Shown here: positions 41,039 through 50,117 of the stretch, piece after piece
How the letters are laid out: each line of letters begins with the position of its first letter
Position numbering within the stretch: the first letter of the stretch is position 1
Notes under the pieces: generated by a model
Databases searched by the model: none
Told to the model about the DNA's origin: nothing
What the model saw: only the letters and a program-made list of their open reading frames with translations
Made by a program: the position numbers and the translations under genes
Assembly: GCA_039028635.1 (NCBI GenBank)
Contig: JBCCHV010000013.1
Span: 47,974-111,973, forward strand
Origin: Acidobacteriota bacterium
Lineage (GTDB): Bacteria; Acidobacteriota; Thermoanaerobaculia; Multivoradales; JBCCEF01
DNA: 64,000 bases
Reading direction: 5' to 3'

Positions 41039-43183
41039 TCACCAGCGAATGCGGTAGGCCAGAATGCGCTTGCCGGTGGACTCGATGACCTCTTCGTGGG
41101 CGAGCTCGAAGTGCTCGAGGTCGCGGCCGTTGAAAAAGTAGAGCCGGCTGAACAGGCTGTCCGCCAGGTCGCGATGCGCGAAGGTCATGCGCAGGCCGCG
41201 GCCCTGCTGGTAGACCATCGGCACCAGGCCATCGAGGCGCACTGGGCCGCGCATGGCGAAATGACCCGGTGAGCTGCGGTCGGCGAAACCGTCGGTCTGC
41301 AGGTTGGCGCGATAGCCGTTGCGGCACTCGAGCTGGGAGCCGAGGAGCTGGCAGGGGACGTCGGCGGTGATCAGGCCCGGCGACGGCTCGAGCTCCCCGT
41401 CGGCGAAGGACCAGGTGCCGAAGCGGCCCCAGGAGGTGGTCTTGGCGAGCAGGTCGCTCGACACCACCAACCAGGCCGGCGGCGGCTCGCAAGCCAGATG
41501 ACGCAGGATCTCCTGGGCCGAGGCCTCGGGAACGGCATGGCCGCGCAGGTGCTGCCAGACCTGGCGCGTTGCCCGCTGCCGCAGGCTCTGCTGCAAGACG
41601 GCGACGGCGCGGTCGGCGTCGGCGTGGCGGCGCAGGATCTGCCAGACCTGGTTCTCCCGGCCGCAGTCGATCAGCCGCAGCAGGTTGAGGCCGTAGCTTT
41701 CTTGCCGCGCCGTCAAGGCGCGCGACATCCAGTAGAGGCGCGGCGTCTGGAAGCTGCCGCCGTCGAAGATCACCGGACGCTCGGCGAGGGCGGCATAGAG
41801 GTAGCCATGGTCCCACCAGACGTTGATCAGGGCGCCCGGCGGCGACTGCTCGGCGATCGCTTGCGCCGTTGCCACGACGGCGCGGTCGGCGATCGGCCGA
41901 CGGTCGCGGAAGCCCTCGAGGCGGGGCAGGAAGGAGGCCGCCAGGGCGATGATTGCCAGCCCGTAGGCGAGGCCGCGAAAGCGCGGTATCCAGCTGCTGA
42001 GGCGATGCAGCCCGTAGGCGGCGAGGAGCGCCACGGGAGGCACCGCGAGCACCAGGAAGCGCATCGCCAGGGCGCCGGCGGCGGCGGCCGGAAGCAGCCA
42101 CAGGCCGAGCAGAAGAATCGCGCCCCGTTCGCTTCCGCCGTTTCCTGTAGGGCTGCCCTTGGCGGGCCGAAACAGGCCGAGTAGCAACCCGGCCAGTGCC
42201 AGGCCGAAGGGAGCCCAGCCGAGCCGTGCGATGAGCTCGAGGGGAGCCAGCCCGAGAAGCTCCTGGACCTGGTCGGTGCCGAAGGGGAAGCGGTCGTCGA
42301 GGGACAGCCCGGCGTAGCGCTGGAATTTCTGACCGGTGCGGGAGAGCAGGACCGGGCCGAGGGCGATCAAAGCGATCACCAGTGCCAGCAGCCCGCCGCG
42401 TCGGTTGGCGAAGAAGCCGCGAAGCGATCGTCTCGTCGGCGCGGGAGCGAGCAGGAGGCGACCTCCGAGGTAGACCACGGCCAAGCCGACGGCTGCCAGG
42501 TAGCCGAACCAGGTCATGCGGAAGAGCCACAGCACCAGCGCTAGAGCAACGAGCCAGGGCAGGGCCCGCCGCGGTTCCGACAGCCGCTCTCCGGTCTGCA
42601 GGATGAGCGCCACGGAGAGGCAGAGCAACAGCATGCTGAGGGCGGTGGTGTCGGCGACGCCGGCGTGGGTGTGGGAGATCCACTCCGGGTGCAGGGCGCC
42701 GAGAGTGGCGGCCGCCGTGGCGACCGCCAGACCGGGCTCGGCGAGGCGTCGGCCGACCGAGAACAACAGCCCAGCGGCCAGGGCCGAGAGCAGCAGGGGC
42801 AGAAAGTAGGCGACCTGCTGCAGGGAGAGTCGGGGGCCGACCAGGCGGGCGAGACCAGCCTGCAAGGGGTGGAGGAGGTTGGAGCGTACCGGCCGTCCAG
42901 TGGGAGCGAAGCTGGCGTCGTCCCAGGGGGCGCCGTCGATGCGGCGGGTGCCGGTGTGGCCGCGCTCGAGAAGGGCGCGACTCTGGCGCAGGTGGTAGTA
43001 GGGATCCCCGGCGTGAAGCAAGGGCTCGCCGGCGGCGTCGCGATGGATGGCGTCGAGGCCCGGTGGCAGGTGCGAGACGACATCGAGTCGCGCCGCGACG
43101 GCCAGCCCCATGGTCAGAATGAGCAATCCGAAGAGCGCCAGGCGGCGAGCGAGCGAACGCGGGCGAGGGCTCGGATCCGACAT
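41039..43183 (-). CDS. STT3/PglB-like oligosaccharyltransferase
   Basis: This 714-residue protein has 11-13 membrane helices and a soluble C-terminal domain, the size of bacterial PglB. The diagnostic WWDHGY occurs at residues 456-461, corresponding to WWDYG of STT3/PglB, followed by DGGSFQTPRLYWMS. The first external loop has GDPYYHLRQSR, a plausible metal/lipid-site aspartate, and the second has HAGVADTTALSM. STT3 proteins transfer lipid-linked glycans onto Asn. No glycan assembly genes are nearby, so it is an orphan. A general GT-C glycosyltransferase is the alternative. Confidence 0.8.
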   Translation of the reverse strand: MSDPSPRPRSLARRLALFGLLILTMGLAVAARLDVVSHLPPGLDAIHRDAAGEPLLHAGDPYYHLRQSRALLERGHTGTRRIDGAPWDDASFAPTGRPVRSNLLHPLQAGLARLVGPRLSLQQVAYFLPLLLSALAAGLLFSVGRRLAEPGLAVATAAATLGALHPEWISHTHAGVADTTALSMLLLCLSVALILQTGERLSEPRRALPWLVALALVLWLFRMTWFGYLAAVGLAVVYLGGRLLLAPAPTRRSLRGFFANRRGGLLALVIALIALGPVLLSRTGQKFQRYAGLSLDDRFPFGTDQVQELLGLAPLELIARLGWAPFGLALAGLLLGLFRPAKGSPTGNGGSERGAILLLGLWLLPAAAAGALAMRFLVLAVPPVALLAAYGLHRLSSWIPRFRGLAYGLAIIALAASFLPRLEGFRDRRPIADRAVVATAQAIAEQSPPGALINVWWDHGYLYAALAERPVIFDGGSFQTPRLYWMSRALTARQESYGLNLLRLIDCGRENQVWQILRRHADADRAVAVLQQSLRQRATRQVWQHLRGHAVPEASAQEILRHLACEPPPAWLVVSSDLLAKTTSWGRFGTWSFADGELEPSPGLITADVPCQLLGSQLECRNGYRANLQTDGFADRSSPGHFAMRGPVRLDGLVPMVYQQGRGLRMTFAHRDLADSLFSRLYFFNGRDLEHFELAHEEVIESTGKRILAYRIRW

Positions 43184-43216
43184 CGGAGAGGCGTGGCCGC
43201 GACGGCGGCGGGAGGC

Positions 43217-44092
43217 TCAGGTGGTGGGCAAGCTCTCGCTTGGCTCGTCACCCGGAGGGATCGGCTCAAGCGAGAACTCGAGCTCCTCGCCGGCGCGCCA
43301 GATCTTCAACACCAGCGGGCGATCGAGGGGAGCAATGCGCAAGACGTCGAGGAAGTCGTCCGGGGTGGTGGTCGACTTGCCGCCCATCTCGGTCAGCAGG
43401 TCGCCGCGTCGCAGACCTTTGTCGGCGGCTCGGTCGACGGCCCGGGTGATCACCAAACCGGAGCGCTTCGGCAAGGCGAACTTCTGGCGCAGGTCGTCCG
43501 TCGGCTCGACCACCGTCAAGCCGAGGCCGCGGGCGATCCCCTCTTCGCTCTCGGGAGCGAGAAGCTCGAAGTCCGGCGCCTCCTCGAGCAGCTGACGGCT
43601 GATCCGGATCGGGGCCTCGACTCGAAGAGCCAGGGCGATGCCGTCGCTCGGACGGGCGTCGAGCAAGAAGGTGTCGCCGGTCTGGTTGGAGCGCAGCCGG
43701 ATGAGGGCGAAGTAGCTGTTCTCCACCAGGTCGTGGATCAGCAGCTCGACCATAGTGGCGTCGAGGCGAGTCAACATGCGGGCCATGACGTCATGGGTCG
43801 AGGGCCGCGGGCTCGGCAGGTCGTTGATCACCTGCAGGATGGCCTGTCCTTGACTTGGGGACACCCAGATCGGCATTACCCGGCCGAACTCGAGATCACG
43901 CACCAGCACCATCGGCGTCTCCGACAATCCGTCCCAGGCGACCTTGGCGACCTCGGCCGACAGGTAGTCCCCGTCCACCGGTGCCGGGACATCCTGGGAT
44001 GGGGTCTCCGGCGGTGGGCTCACGGGCTCCTCCAGGGCCGGGGCGCAGGCCAGGGCCGAGGACAGCAGCAGGGTCCCAAGGATGCGGTTCAT
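43217..44092 (-). CDS. Lipoprotein with bifunctional-nuclease-like (BFN) and PDZ domains
   Basis: This 291-residue protein has a lipoprotein signal (LGTLLLSSALAC), then a BFN domain (VLVRDLEFGRVMPIWVSPSQ, MVELLIHDLVENSYFALIRL, LDARPSDGIALALRVEAPI) and a PDZ-like domain (SGLVITRAVDRAADKGLRRG, DLLTEMGGKSTTTPDDFLDV). BFN domains occur alone in the cytoplasm in most bacteria, so a lipidated BFN-PDZ protein is a noteworthy combination. The ATG at 44092 has GAGGCACC ahead. It is divergent from asparaginase. Confidence 0.84.
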   Translation of the reverse strand: MNRILGTLLLSSALACAPALEEPVSPPPETPSQDVPAPVDGDYLSAEVAKVAWDGLSETPMVLVRDLEFGRVMPIWVSPSQGQAILQVINDLPSPRPSTHDVMARMLTRLDATMVELLIHDLVENSYFALIRLRSNQTGDTFLLDARPSDGIALALRVEAPIRISRQLLEEAPDFELLAPESEEGIARGLGLTVVEPTDDLRQKFALPKRSGLVITRAVDRAADKGLRRGDLLTEMGGKSTTTPDDFLDVLRIAPLDRPLVLKIWRAGEELEFSLEPIPPGDEPSESLPTT

Positions 44093-44203
44093 GGTGCCTC
44101 CCCATGGTAGCAGGCCAGTCGGCGCCGGGGCCCTGCTATCGTCGCCGCAACGGAGCTCGGCAGGGTCGCGAGGGGTTGTGAGGGCGAACGCGGAGAGCGA
44201 GTC

Positions 44204-45247
44204 ATGAAGAGGGTCTACATCGCCAACACCGGCGGCACCATCGGCATGAAATGGAGCCCGCGAGGCTACTGCCCAGAAGCCGGTTTCCTCGAGAGTCAGA
44301 TGGCCAAGATGCCGGAGCTTAAGGCTCCGGGCATGCCCGAATTCGTCATCGAGGAGTTCGATCCCCTGCTCGACTCGTCTAACATGACGCCGCGCGACTG
44401 GATCGCCATCGGGCGCCGCCTGATGGCTCATCGGGACGACTTCGACGGCTTCATCGTCGTCCACGGCACGGACACCATGGCCTACTCCGCCTCGGCCCTC
44501 TCCTTCGCCCTGCGCGGGCTGGCGAAACCGGTGATCTTCACCGGTTCGCAGATCCCCCTGGTGGAAGTGCGCAGCGATGCGCGCACCAATCTGGTGACGG
44601 CGCTGCAGCTTGCCGCCGGTTCTCCGGTGCCGGAGATCTGTCTGTTCTTCGGCAACCAGCTCTTCCGCGGCAATCGCGCCACCAAGGTGAGCGCCGGTGG
44701 CTTCGGGGCCTTCGAGTCGCCCAACTTTCCGGCCCTCGGTACCGCCGGTGTCGATCTCCAAGTGCACTGGGATCTGGTGCTGCCGCCGGAACAGGGGGTC
44801 CCGCAGCCGCGCTTCACGGAGGTGCGGCCGGCCAAGGTGGTGGCCTTGAAGCTGTTCCCCGGCATGCCGCCGGAGATTCTCGCCAACGCCCTGCGTCCGC
44901 CGACCGAGGGAGTGGTGCTCGAAACCTACGGCGTCGGCAACGGTCCGGGCGATGCGGAGCTGCTGCGGGTGCTCGAGGAGGCGGCCGATCGCGGGGTGGT
45001 GATCGTCAACTGCACCCAGTGCCTCTACGGGCGCGTCGACATGGAGGACTACGCCACCGGCTCGGCTTTGGGGCGAGCCGGCCTGACGAGCGGCAGCGAC
45101 ATGACCACCGAAGCGGCCTTGGCGAAGCTCTTCTACCTGCTCAGCCTGGGGCTGGGAGTCGACGAAGTGCGGCGGCAAATGCCCCGCAGCCTTCGGGGGG
45201 AACTGACAGAGGTCGCGACCTCGGAACCCGCGTCGACGTCACCCTGA
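44204..45247 (+). CDS. ansA: L-asparaginase, type I-like
   Basis: This 347-residue enzyme has the asparaginase signatures: YIANTGGTIGMKW with the nucleophile threonine at residue 9 or 12 and VVHGTDTMAYSASALSF with the second active-site loop at 87-91. Further, VIFTGSQIPLVEVRSDARTN and VLETYGVGNGP are conserved. It hydrolyses asparagine to aspartate and ammonia; no signal peptide means a cytoplasmic type I form. It is a single gene divergent from the BFN-PDZ lipoprotein and convergent with the TraB-like gene. Confidence 0.92.
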   Translation: MKRVYIANTGGTIGMKWSPRGYCPEAGFLESQMAKMPELKAPGMPEFVIEEFDPLLDSSNMTPRDWIAIGRRLMAHRDDFDGFIVVHGTDTMAYSASALSFALRGLAKPVIFTGSQIPLVEVRSDARTNLVTALQLAAGSPVPEICLFFGNQLFRGNRATKVSAGGFGAFESPNFPALGTAGVDLQVHWDLVLPPEQGVPQPRFTEVRPAKVVALKLFPGMPPEILANALRPPTEGVVLETYGVGNGPGDAELLRVLEEAADRGVVIVNCTQCLYGRVDMEDYATGSALGRAGLTSGSDMTTEAALAKLFYLLSLGLGVDEVRRQMPRSLRGELTEVATSEPASTSP

Positions 45248-45345
45248 CACGATGTCGAGGCCCTGAACGGGCGCCGTTTCCTCGGGTTCTGTGGGAATAG
45301 ACCCGGAGTTACCCGAAGTCGCTTAGGCTCGGTGAGCGGAAGCCA

Positions 45346-47334
45346 TCACCAGATGTAGCGCCCGGCCTGCGGACGGCGGTCGTGGCCATCGAGGATGTGG
45401 AGCACCCGGATCTTCTTCAGCACCGCTGGGGACAGGGAGCCCAGCGGCAGGTGGACCAGGCGTTTGCCGCGGGCGCCGGCGTGAGCCTGGAGGCGGCGGT
45501 CGGGGGGCTTGCGGGCGATGTGGACGACCAGGGGGTCCTCGCTGTAGTCGATGGCGGCGAGGATGAGAACCTCCGCCTTGTCGCGGGCGTTTCGGTAGTC
45601 GGGGTCCTGCCAGACGTCGAACAGGCGCCCCGGGGGGACGGTCATGACGAAGCCGCCATAGGTGGCGCGCAGAATTCCCGGTCCCACCACCCGGTCCGCC
45701 GGATGGGTGCTGTAGAAGGCCATGTCCGATTCGTCGTCGTGCTCGCCCAGCCAGGTCATCTGGTACGGATAGCGGTTGCCGGGGTCGCGGTCGAAGATCG
45801 CCACCACCGAGCCGGCTTGCCCCGGGGCGCGCCGCAGCTCGCGCACCCACAGGCGACCATCGTCCGGTCGGCGCAGCGTTTCGCGCAGATCGAGGCCGTC
45901 GAGCAGACTGGTGGCGAAGGGCTCGCTGCGAGCGTTCTCGGCCGACAGCAGGCCTTCGGCGCGGGCCCGCATGTAGCGCCCCCAGTCTTCGACCACCAGG
46001 TCTTCGGGCGGGTAGGAGCAAATGCCGGCGCCGGGGCGGAAGGCGCGGCGCCAGTCCTGGTCGTGGCCGTCCTTCGGCCGTTCCTTCACCGGCACCTTGA
46101 GAGGGCGCTGTTTGACGCGCAGGAAGCGCCGGCGGAAGCGCACCTTGCGGGTGCCCAGATCGAGCTCGTCACCGTTCACCTCGGCGGTTTCGATCTCGGC
46201 CGTCTCGTCCTGCCAGGGATAGGCGCGGGCGGCTTCGAAGACCTCCCAGGCGAAGTTGTCGTCGGCGACTCCGCGGGCGGCCACCACCCACTCGTAGAGG
46301 CCCGGGACGAGCTGTCCCTGACAGCGCGCATAGCGGCGCGCGAAATCCCCGAAGACGCGCCGTTGCCAGGGGGCGACCTGCTCGTCGCTCGATTCGCTGT
46401 AGCCCTGGGCGGCGGCCTCCCAGACGACCGAGCCGAGGCGCTGGCGATCGGCGGCGGCGATTCCCGCGAGACCCTGCCGAGCGCTGGCGGCGGCCGCTCT
46501 CTGAGCCAGCACCAGGCGTCGGTCGCGAGGCTGTTGGCGCGGCGCCGGAACCAACCGCAGCCCCGGTGAACGCAACGATGGCCAGCGTTCGGCGGCGGTG
46601 GAGAGTGGCGGGGCCGGCGGGATTTCGCCACCTCGCAGCAGCTCCCAAGCGGCATGGGCGAGGGGCGGATCCTGGAGCAGGGCGGTGAGGCTGCGCGGAT
46701 GGAGGTGGCGCAGGCTGACGTGGCGCCGCCGGGTGCGGGCCAGCGGAATGGCGGCCGGTCGTGGCAGGCGCCGGCGCAGACCTTCCAGGTGAGCGGCGCC
46801 GACCAGGGCCACCAGCGGTGCGCCGGCCAGCTCCCGGTGCCGCCTCTGAAGGTGGTGGGCCATCCCCGCTTCGCGGCGCCCGTCGTCTTCGCCGGGGGGG
46901 CTCGCCGCGGTGGTCGCGGCAACTTTCGTCAGGTACTCCTCGGGGAGCTCCCACAGAGCCCAGGGGTCCGGGATGGGGTCGCGGTGGCGCGAGCGGTAGG
47001 GTAGGTCCGGATCGCAGCAGGCGATCTGGCGATCGCGCTCGAGGGCCCAGCGCAAGCCTTCGGCGAAGGGCTCCCCCGGAAAGGCGGTCCACACCAGGGC
47101 CGCCTCGCCCGGCTCCTCGGAAACCACCAACGAGATGCGCGGCAGCCGGCGAGCCGCCTTCTCGGCGGCCTCGGCGAGGGTGGTCGGCAGCTCGATCGCC
47201 ACCGCCGCGGGATCGACGAGGTCGAGGACCCGGCGCACCACATAGGCCGACTCGAGGCGTCCGTGGATCACCGGCACCAGGAACAATCCCGGCAGCGCCT
47301 CGACGGTGTTGGAGGTAAGAAAACCGCGGCTCAT
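45346..47334 (-). CDS. Large protein with N-terminal TraB/ChaN-like domain
   Basis: This 662-residue protein has an N-terminal region with the TraB/ChaN/EreA-type pattern: LVPVIHGRLESAYVVRRVLD, then VAIELPTTLAEA and VALVGAAHLEGLRRRL. These place two histidines and a glutamate as in proteins of the erythromycin-esterase/ChaN fold. The C-terminal half (about residues 280-662) has no family I know. It has FNWEV-like DNFAWEVFEAARAYPWQDET, ICSYPPEDLVVEDWGRYMR and YPYQMTWLGEHDDESD. The protein is cytoplasmic by appearance. A MoxR ATPase lies 570 bp away on the same strand. Confidence 0.65.
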   Translation of the reverse strand: MSRGFLTSNTVEALPGLFLVPVIHGRLESAYVVRRVLDLVDPAAVAIELPTTLAEAAEKAARRLPRISLVVSEEPGEAALVWTAFPGEPFAEGLRWALERDRQIACCDPDLPYRSRHRDPIPDPWALWELPEEYLTKVAATTAASPPGEDDGRREAGMAHHLQRRHRELAGAPLVALVGAAHLEGLRRRLPRPAAIPLARTRRRHVSLRHLHPRSLTALLQDPPLAHAAWELLRGGEIPPAPPLSTAAERWPSLRSPGLRLVPAPRQQPRDRRLVLAQRAAAASARQGLAGIAAADRQRLGSVVWEAAAQGYSESSDEQVAPWQRRVFGDFARRYARCQGQLVPGLYEWVVAARGVADDNFAWEVFEAARAYPWQDETAEIETAEVNGDELDLGTRKVRFRRRFLRVKQRPLKVPVKERPKDGHDQDWRRAFRPGAGICSYPPEDLVVEDWGRYMRARAEGLLSAENARSEPFATSLLDGLDLRETLRRPDDGRLWVRELRRAPGQAGSVVAIFDRDPGNRYPYQMTWLGEHDDESDMAFYSTHPADRVVGPGILRATYGGFVMTVPPGRLFDVWQDPDYRNARDKAEVLILAAIDYSEDPLVVHIARKPPDRRLQAHAGARGKRLVHLPLGSLSPAVLKKIRVLHILDGHDRRPQAGRYIW

Positions 47335-47417
47335 CCCTTCCTATACTAAGAGCCCCCGGGCTTGCGACATCCGCCGACATCTGGTGCCGGCATGTCACCA
47401 ACGCCGAAACGAGGAGA

Positions 47418-47870
47418 ATGATGATGAGCTTCAAGCACTTTCTGGCCGCTCTGCTGGCCTTTGCCGTAACCGTTCCAGTCTTCGCCGTCGATCCTGTCTA
47501 CACCGCTCGCTTCAGCGATGTCGCGATCCGGGGCTACGACACGGTGGCCTATTTCTCGGAAGGCAAGCCGGTCAAGGGCAGTGACGACTTCGTCCATTCC
47601 TGGAAGGGCGCCGAGTGGCGATTCGCCAGCGCCGAGAATCGGGACCTCTTCGCCGCCAATCCCGACGAGTACGCCCCCCAGTACGGCGGCTACTGCGCCT
47701 ATGCGGTGAGTCAGAACTCCACCGCCGGCATCGATCCCGACGCCTGGAGCATCGTCGACGGCAAGCTCTACCTCAACTACAACGCCAAGATCCAGAAGCA
47801 GTGGGAAGCCAACCGCGCCGAGTTCATCTCCCTGGCGGACGAGAACTGGCCAGGGCTGGTCGACAAGTAG
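47418..47870 (+). CDS. Exported YHS-domain protein
   Basis: This 150-residue protein has a signal peptide (LAALLAFAVTVPVFA) followed by a YHS-like domain: IRGYDTVAYFSEGKPVKGSD, FASAENRDLFAANPDEYAPQ, then YGGYCAYAVSQN. The last cysteine of the classic YHS motif is present once, and the remainder GIDPDAWSIVDGKLYLNYN is standard in this small exported family. YHS domains bind metals. The start could be any of three consecutive ATGs, with GAGGAG just before. It is divergent from the TraB-like gene and convergent with the MoxR gene. Confidence 0.86.
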   Translation: MMMSFKHFLAALLAFAVTVPVFAVDPVYTARFSDVAIRGYDTVAYFSEGKPVKGSDDFVHSWKGAEWRFASAENRDLFAANPDEYAPQYGGYCAYAVSQNSTAGIDPDAWSIVDGKLYLNYNAKIQKQWEANRAEFISLADENWPGLVDK

Positions 47871-47901
47871 TTGGCGCTGCTGAGGCCGGCGCCGGGCGGC
47901 C

Positions 47902-48762
47902 TCAGCGGTCGGTCAGCTCGAACGCGTCGAGTTCGTCGTCGCCGAGGGTGAGCTTCAAGGCCTCGGCAACGGCCTGGCGGGCTTCGAGGTCCGAGCCGTC
48001 ACGCCGCAAGACCTTCATGGCGTAGCGCGCGACGTTGATGCCGTCGCGGACCGTATAGGGCAGATCGGCGCCGTGGGCGGCGCGCAGAAAGCTCATCACG
48101 TAGTCGAGGACTTCGCCGTCGGCGAAGGGCAGCTGCTCCTCGAGGATGGCGCGCTCTTCGTCTGCTTCCGGGAAGTCGAGATAGATCTGTGGCATCAGCC
48201 GCGAGTGGATGTAGTCCGGCACCTCGTAGGTGGAGGCGTCCTGGTTCATCGTGGTGACGAAGCGGAATTCTGGGTCCGCCGAGATCTTGATGCCCGCCAC
48301 CAGGCTTTCGACATAACGCCGATGGTCGAGCAGAGGGGCCAGGCTGGCCCAGGCCTTTTCGCTCATGCGATTGCCTTCGTCGAGCACCAGCGCGCCGCCC
48401 TGCACCATTGCCGAGACCAGCGGCGAAGCCATGTAGCGCACGCCCCCTTCGGGGGCCAGAACAGGCGACACCACGAGATCTTCTGGGCGCGTGTCCATGG
48501 TCGCCTGCATCATGTAGACCGGCAGGTCGAGACGGCCGGCGGCGGCCGCCGCCAGGGTGGTCTTGCCGACTCCCGGCTTGCCCAGCAGGCGAGGATTCAG
48601 CGGTCGGTCGCCAGGGTCGATGATCGACCAGGCGGCGAGGAGCTGGGTGAGCACTTCGTCCTGGCCGACCCATGGCGGCAACTCGAGCACCGGCTGGCTG
48701 AGATGAAGGACGACGCCTTCGATCTCGACGGACTTGGGGGAGGCATTGGAAGCAGCGGCCAT
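47902..48762 (-). CDS. MoxR-type AAA+ ATPase
   Basis: This 286-residue ATPase has Walker A LLGKPGVGKTTLAAAAAG, Walker B ALVLDEGNRMSEKAW, sensor-1 RFVTTMNQDASTYEVPD and an arginine-rich second region (YIHSRLMPQIYLDFPEADE). This fits the AAA_5/MoxR group. MoxR ATPases usually work with a von Willebrand-A protein to assemble or mature metal enzymes; no such partner is in this window. It lies beyond the convergent YHS gene from the TraB-like protein, which could be a functional partner. Confidence 0.87.
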   Translation of the reverse strand: MAAASNASPKSVEIEGVVLHLSQPVLELPPWVGQDEVLTQLLAAWSIIDPGDRPLNPRLLGKPGVGKTTLAAAAAGRLDLPVYMMQATMDTRPEDLVVSPVLAPEGGVRYMASPLVSAMVQGGALVLDEGNRMSEKAWASLAPLLDHRRYVESLVAGIKISADPEFRFVTTMNQDASTYEVPDYIHSRLMPQIYLDFPEADEERAILEEQLPFADGEVLDYVMSFLRAAHGADLPYTVRDGINVARYAMKVLRRDGSDLEARQAVAEALKLTLGDDELDAFELTDR

Positions 48763-48874
48763 GGTCCGATCATAGAACGGCTGATGGCGGGCGCCTCACT
48801 TCCACGAAGTTGGTCCGAACGGATGGCGACCCGGTGAAGAAGTCACCGGGTCGCCGGCGAGCCGAGGATGCGGC

Positions 48875-49801
48875 TTAGGGCTCGAAGGTGTGCGGCTGGG
48901 TGGGATTCGCCTGCTCGAACACCGGCGTGGTGCCGTGGCAGTGCTCGGCATACCAGGTGCCGACGCCGTCGCAATACGGCACATAGTCACGGTTGGCCGA
49001 GGCGTGGTCGTCGCCCACCGTCACGCCGCCATTGGCCTTGAAGCCGGCGGCGAAGTTGGAGGTGCCGGGCAGGAAGGTGTCGACGCGGTTGTCACCGTCC
49101 GTGTCGACGCGCACGAAGCCCTCGACCCGCGGGCGATTGGCCTCCGGACGGAAGGACCAGACGGCGTCCGGCCGGGCCGGGAAGTTGATCTGCTTGACCA
49201 GCTCCACGGCGAGGCCACCGTCTTCCGGCGTAAAGGTCAGCTTGGTGACCAGTGACAGCGGCGAGAAGAAGCGGCCGCCCTGCTCGTCGTCACGGATCAT
49301 CAACATGGTGGTGACGGGCTGCTCGCCGTGCAGGCCGGCAGTCACCCGGAAGGTGCCGCAGTTGGTAACGATCGGGTTGACCCCGGCAAAGCGCAGAGCG
49401 CGCACCTGGATGCGGGTGCTGGCGACGAGCTGACCACGGAAGCCCATCTCGGTGATGCGACCGTCGACTTCCCGGATGGTGGTGCGGGTGGCGGCGCGAC
49501 CGGGCACGAAGACGGCGTCATCGAGCCGGTGGATGATGGTGTCCGCCTTGCCGAGGGCGCCGCGCGGGCGGGTCGGGATGGGGACGCCACGGAACACGAT
49601 CTGGCCGCTGAAGGCTTCCGAGCCGGGGCAGAAAAATCCGGCCGGCAGAGGGTTGCTGGCGAAGTCGACGAAGGTCTGGCCGTTGCCCTGGGTGGTCCAG
49701 AGATCGAGGCCGCTGGCGACGGTTTCGGCGCTGGCGCCGAAGGCGGTGAGGGACAGGATGAGGGCTGCAAGGAACAGCCAGGTGAGATTTGCACGCTTCA
49801 T
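48875..49801 (-). CDS. Secreted protein of unknown function
   Basis: I do not recognise this 308-residue protein. The ATG at 49801 follows AAAAGGAGAC and opens a signal peptide (LTWLFLAALILSLTAFGASA). The mature part looks all-beta, with repeated sandwich-like segments (FSGQIVFRGVPIPT, VNPIVTNCGTFRVTAG, LVTKLTFTPEDGG) and a Ca-loop-like VDTDGDNRVDTFLPG. The C-terminus (WYAEHCHGTTPVFEQANPTQ) has a CxH motif. A very AT-rich block lies 110 bp upstream and may hold its promoter. Confidence 0.7.
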   Translation of the reverse strand: MKRANLTWLFLAALILSLTAFGASAETVASGLDLWTTQGNGQTFVDFASNPLPAGFFCPGSEAFSGQIVFRGVPIPTRPRGALGKADTIIHRLDDAVFVPGRAATRTTIREVDGRITEMGFRGQLVASTRIQVRALRFAGVNPIVTNCGTFRVTAGLHGEQPVTTMLMIRDDEQGGRFFSPLSLVTKLTFTPEDGGLAVELVKQINFPARPDAVWSFRPEANRPRVEGFVRVDTDGDNRVDTFLPGTSNFAAGFKANGGVTVGDDHASANRDYVPYCDGVGTWYAEHCHGTTPVFEQANPTQPHTFEP

Positions 49802-49910
49802 GACGAGTCTCCTTTTGGGTTCGACAGGTTTCGAAAGCCAGTGGACGACGTCGGGAGCGCCGTGCTCGGAGGAGCTCGTGCAAACCACATGATCACCTCT
49901 TCTCAGGAAG

Positions 49911-49963
49911 AAGAAATTAAATCTTTATTATTTGAAATTATTATATCATAAATATTAATTCCT
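49911..49963. promoter_or_regulatory. AT-rich island upstream of the secreted protein gene
   Basis: About 53 bp consist almost only of A and T in an otherwise about 65-70% GC window. On the minus strand it contains a TATAAT (49940-49945), a good -10 for the gene starting at 49801, but without a recognisable -35. It may be an UP-like promoter element or a site bent or bound by a nucleoid protein. Confidence 0.45.
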
Positions 49964-49978
49964 ATGGTGACCGATGCT

Positions 49979-50110
49979 GAGAAGCGAGGGCTTCTCGGGG
50001 CATGAGATGAAGAGTGGTGTCGGTCTCGAGGGGCAGCTCAGAAGGCCGCAAGAACCGCCCCGGGAACCCGTGGCGGTGGTCCAGCACTAGAGTGGAGCGT
50101 TAGACGCTCC
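49979..50110. other. Intergenic stretch with two small hairpins
   Basis: GAGAAGC/GCTTCTC (49979-49985 and 49990-49996, 4-nt loop) and GGAGCGT/ACGCTCC (50094-50100 and 50104-50110, TAG loop) are perfect 7-bp stems. They lie between the AT-rich island and structured element A. No reading frame looks coding. Confidence 0.5.
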
Positions 50111-50117
50111 CAGCGGC

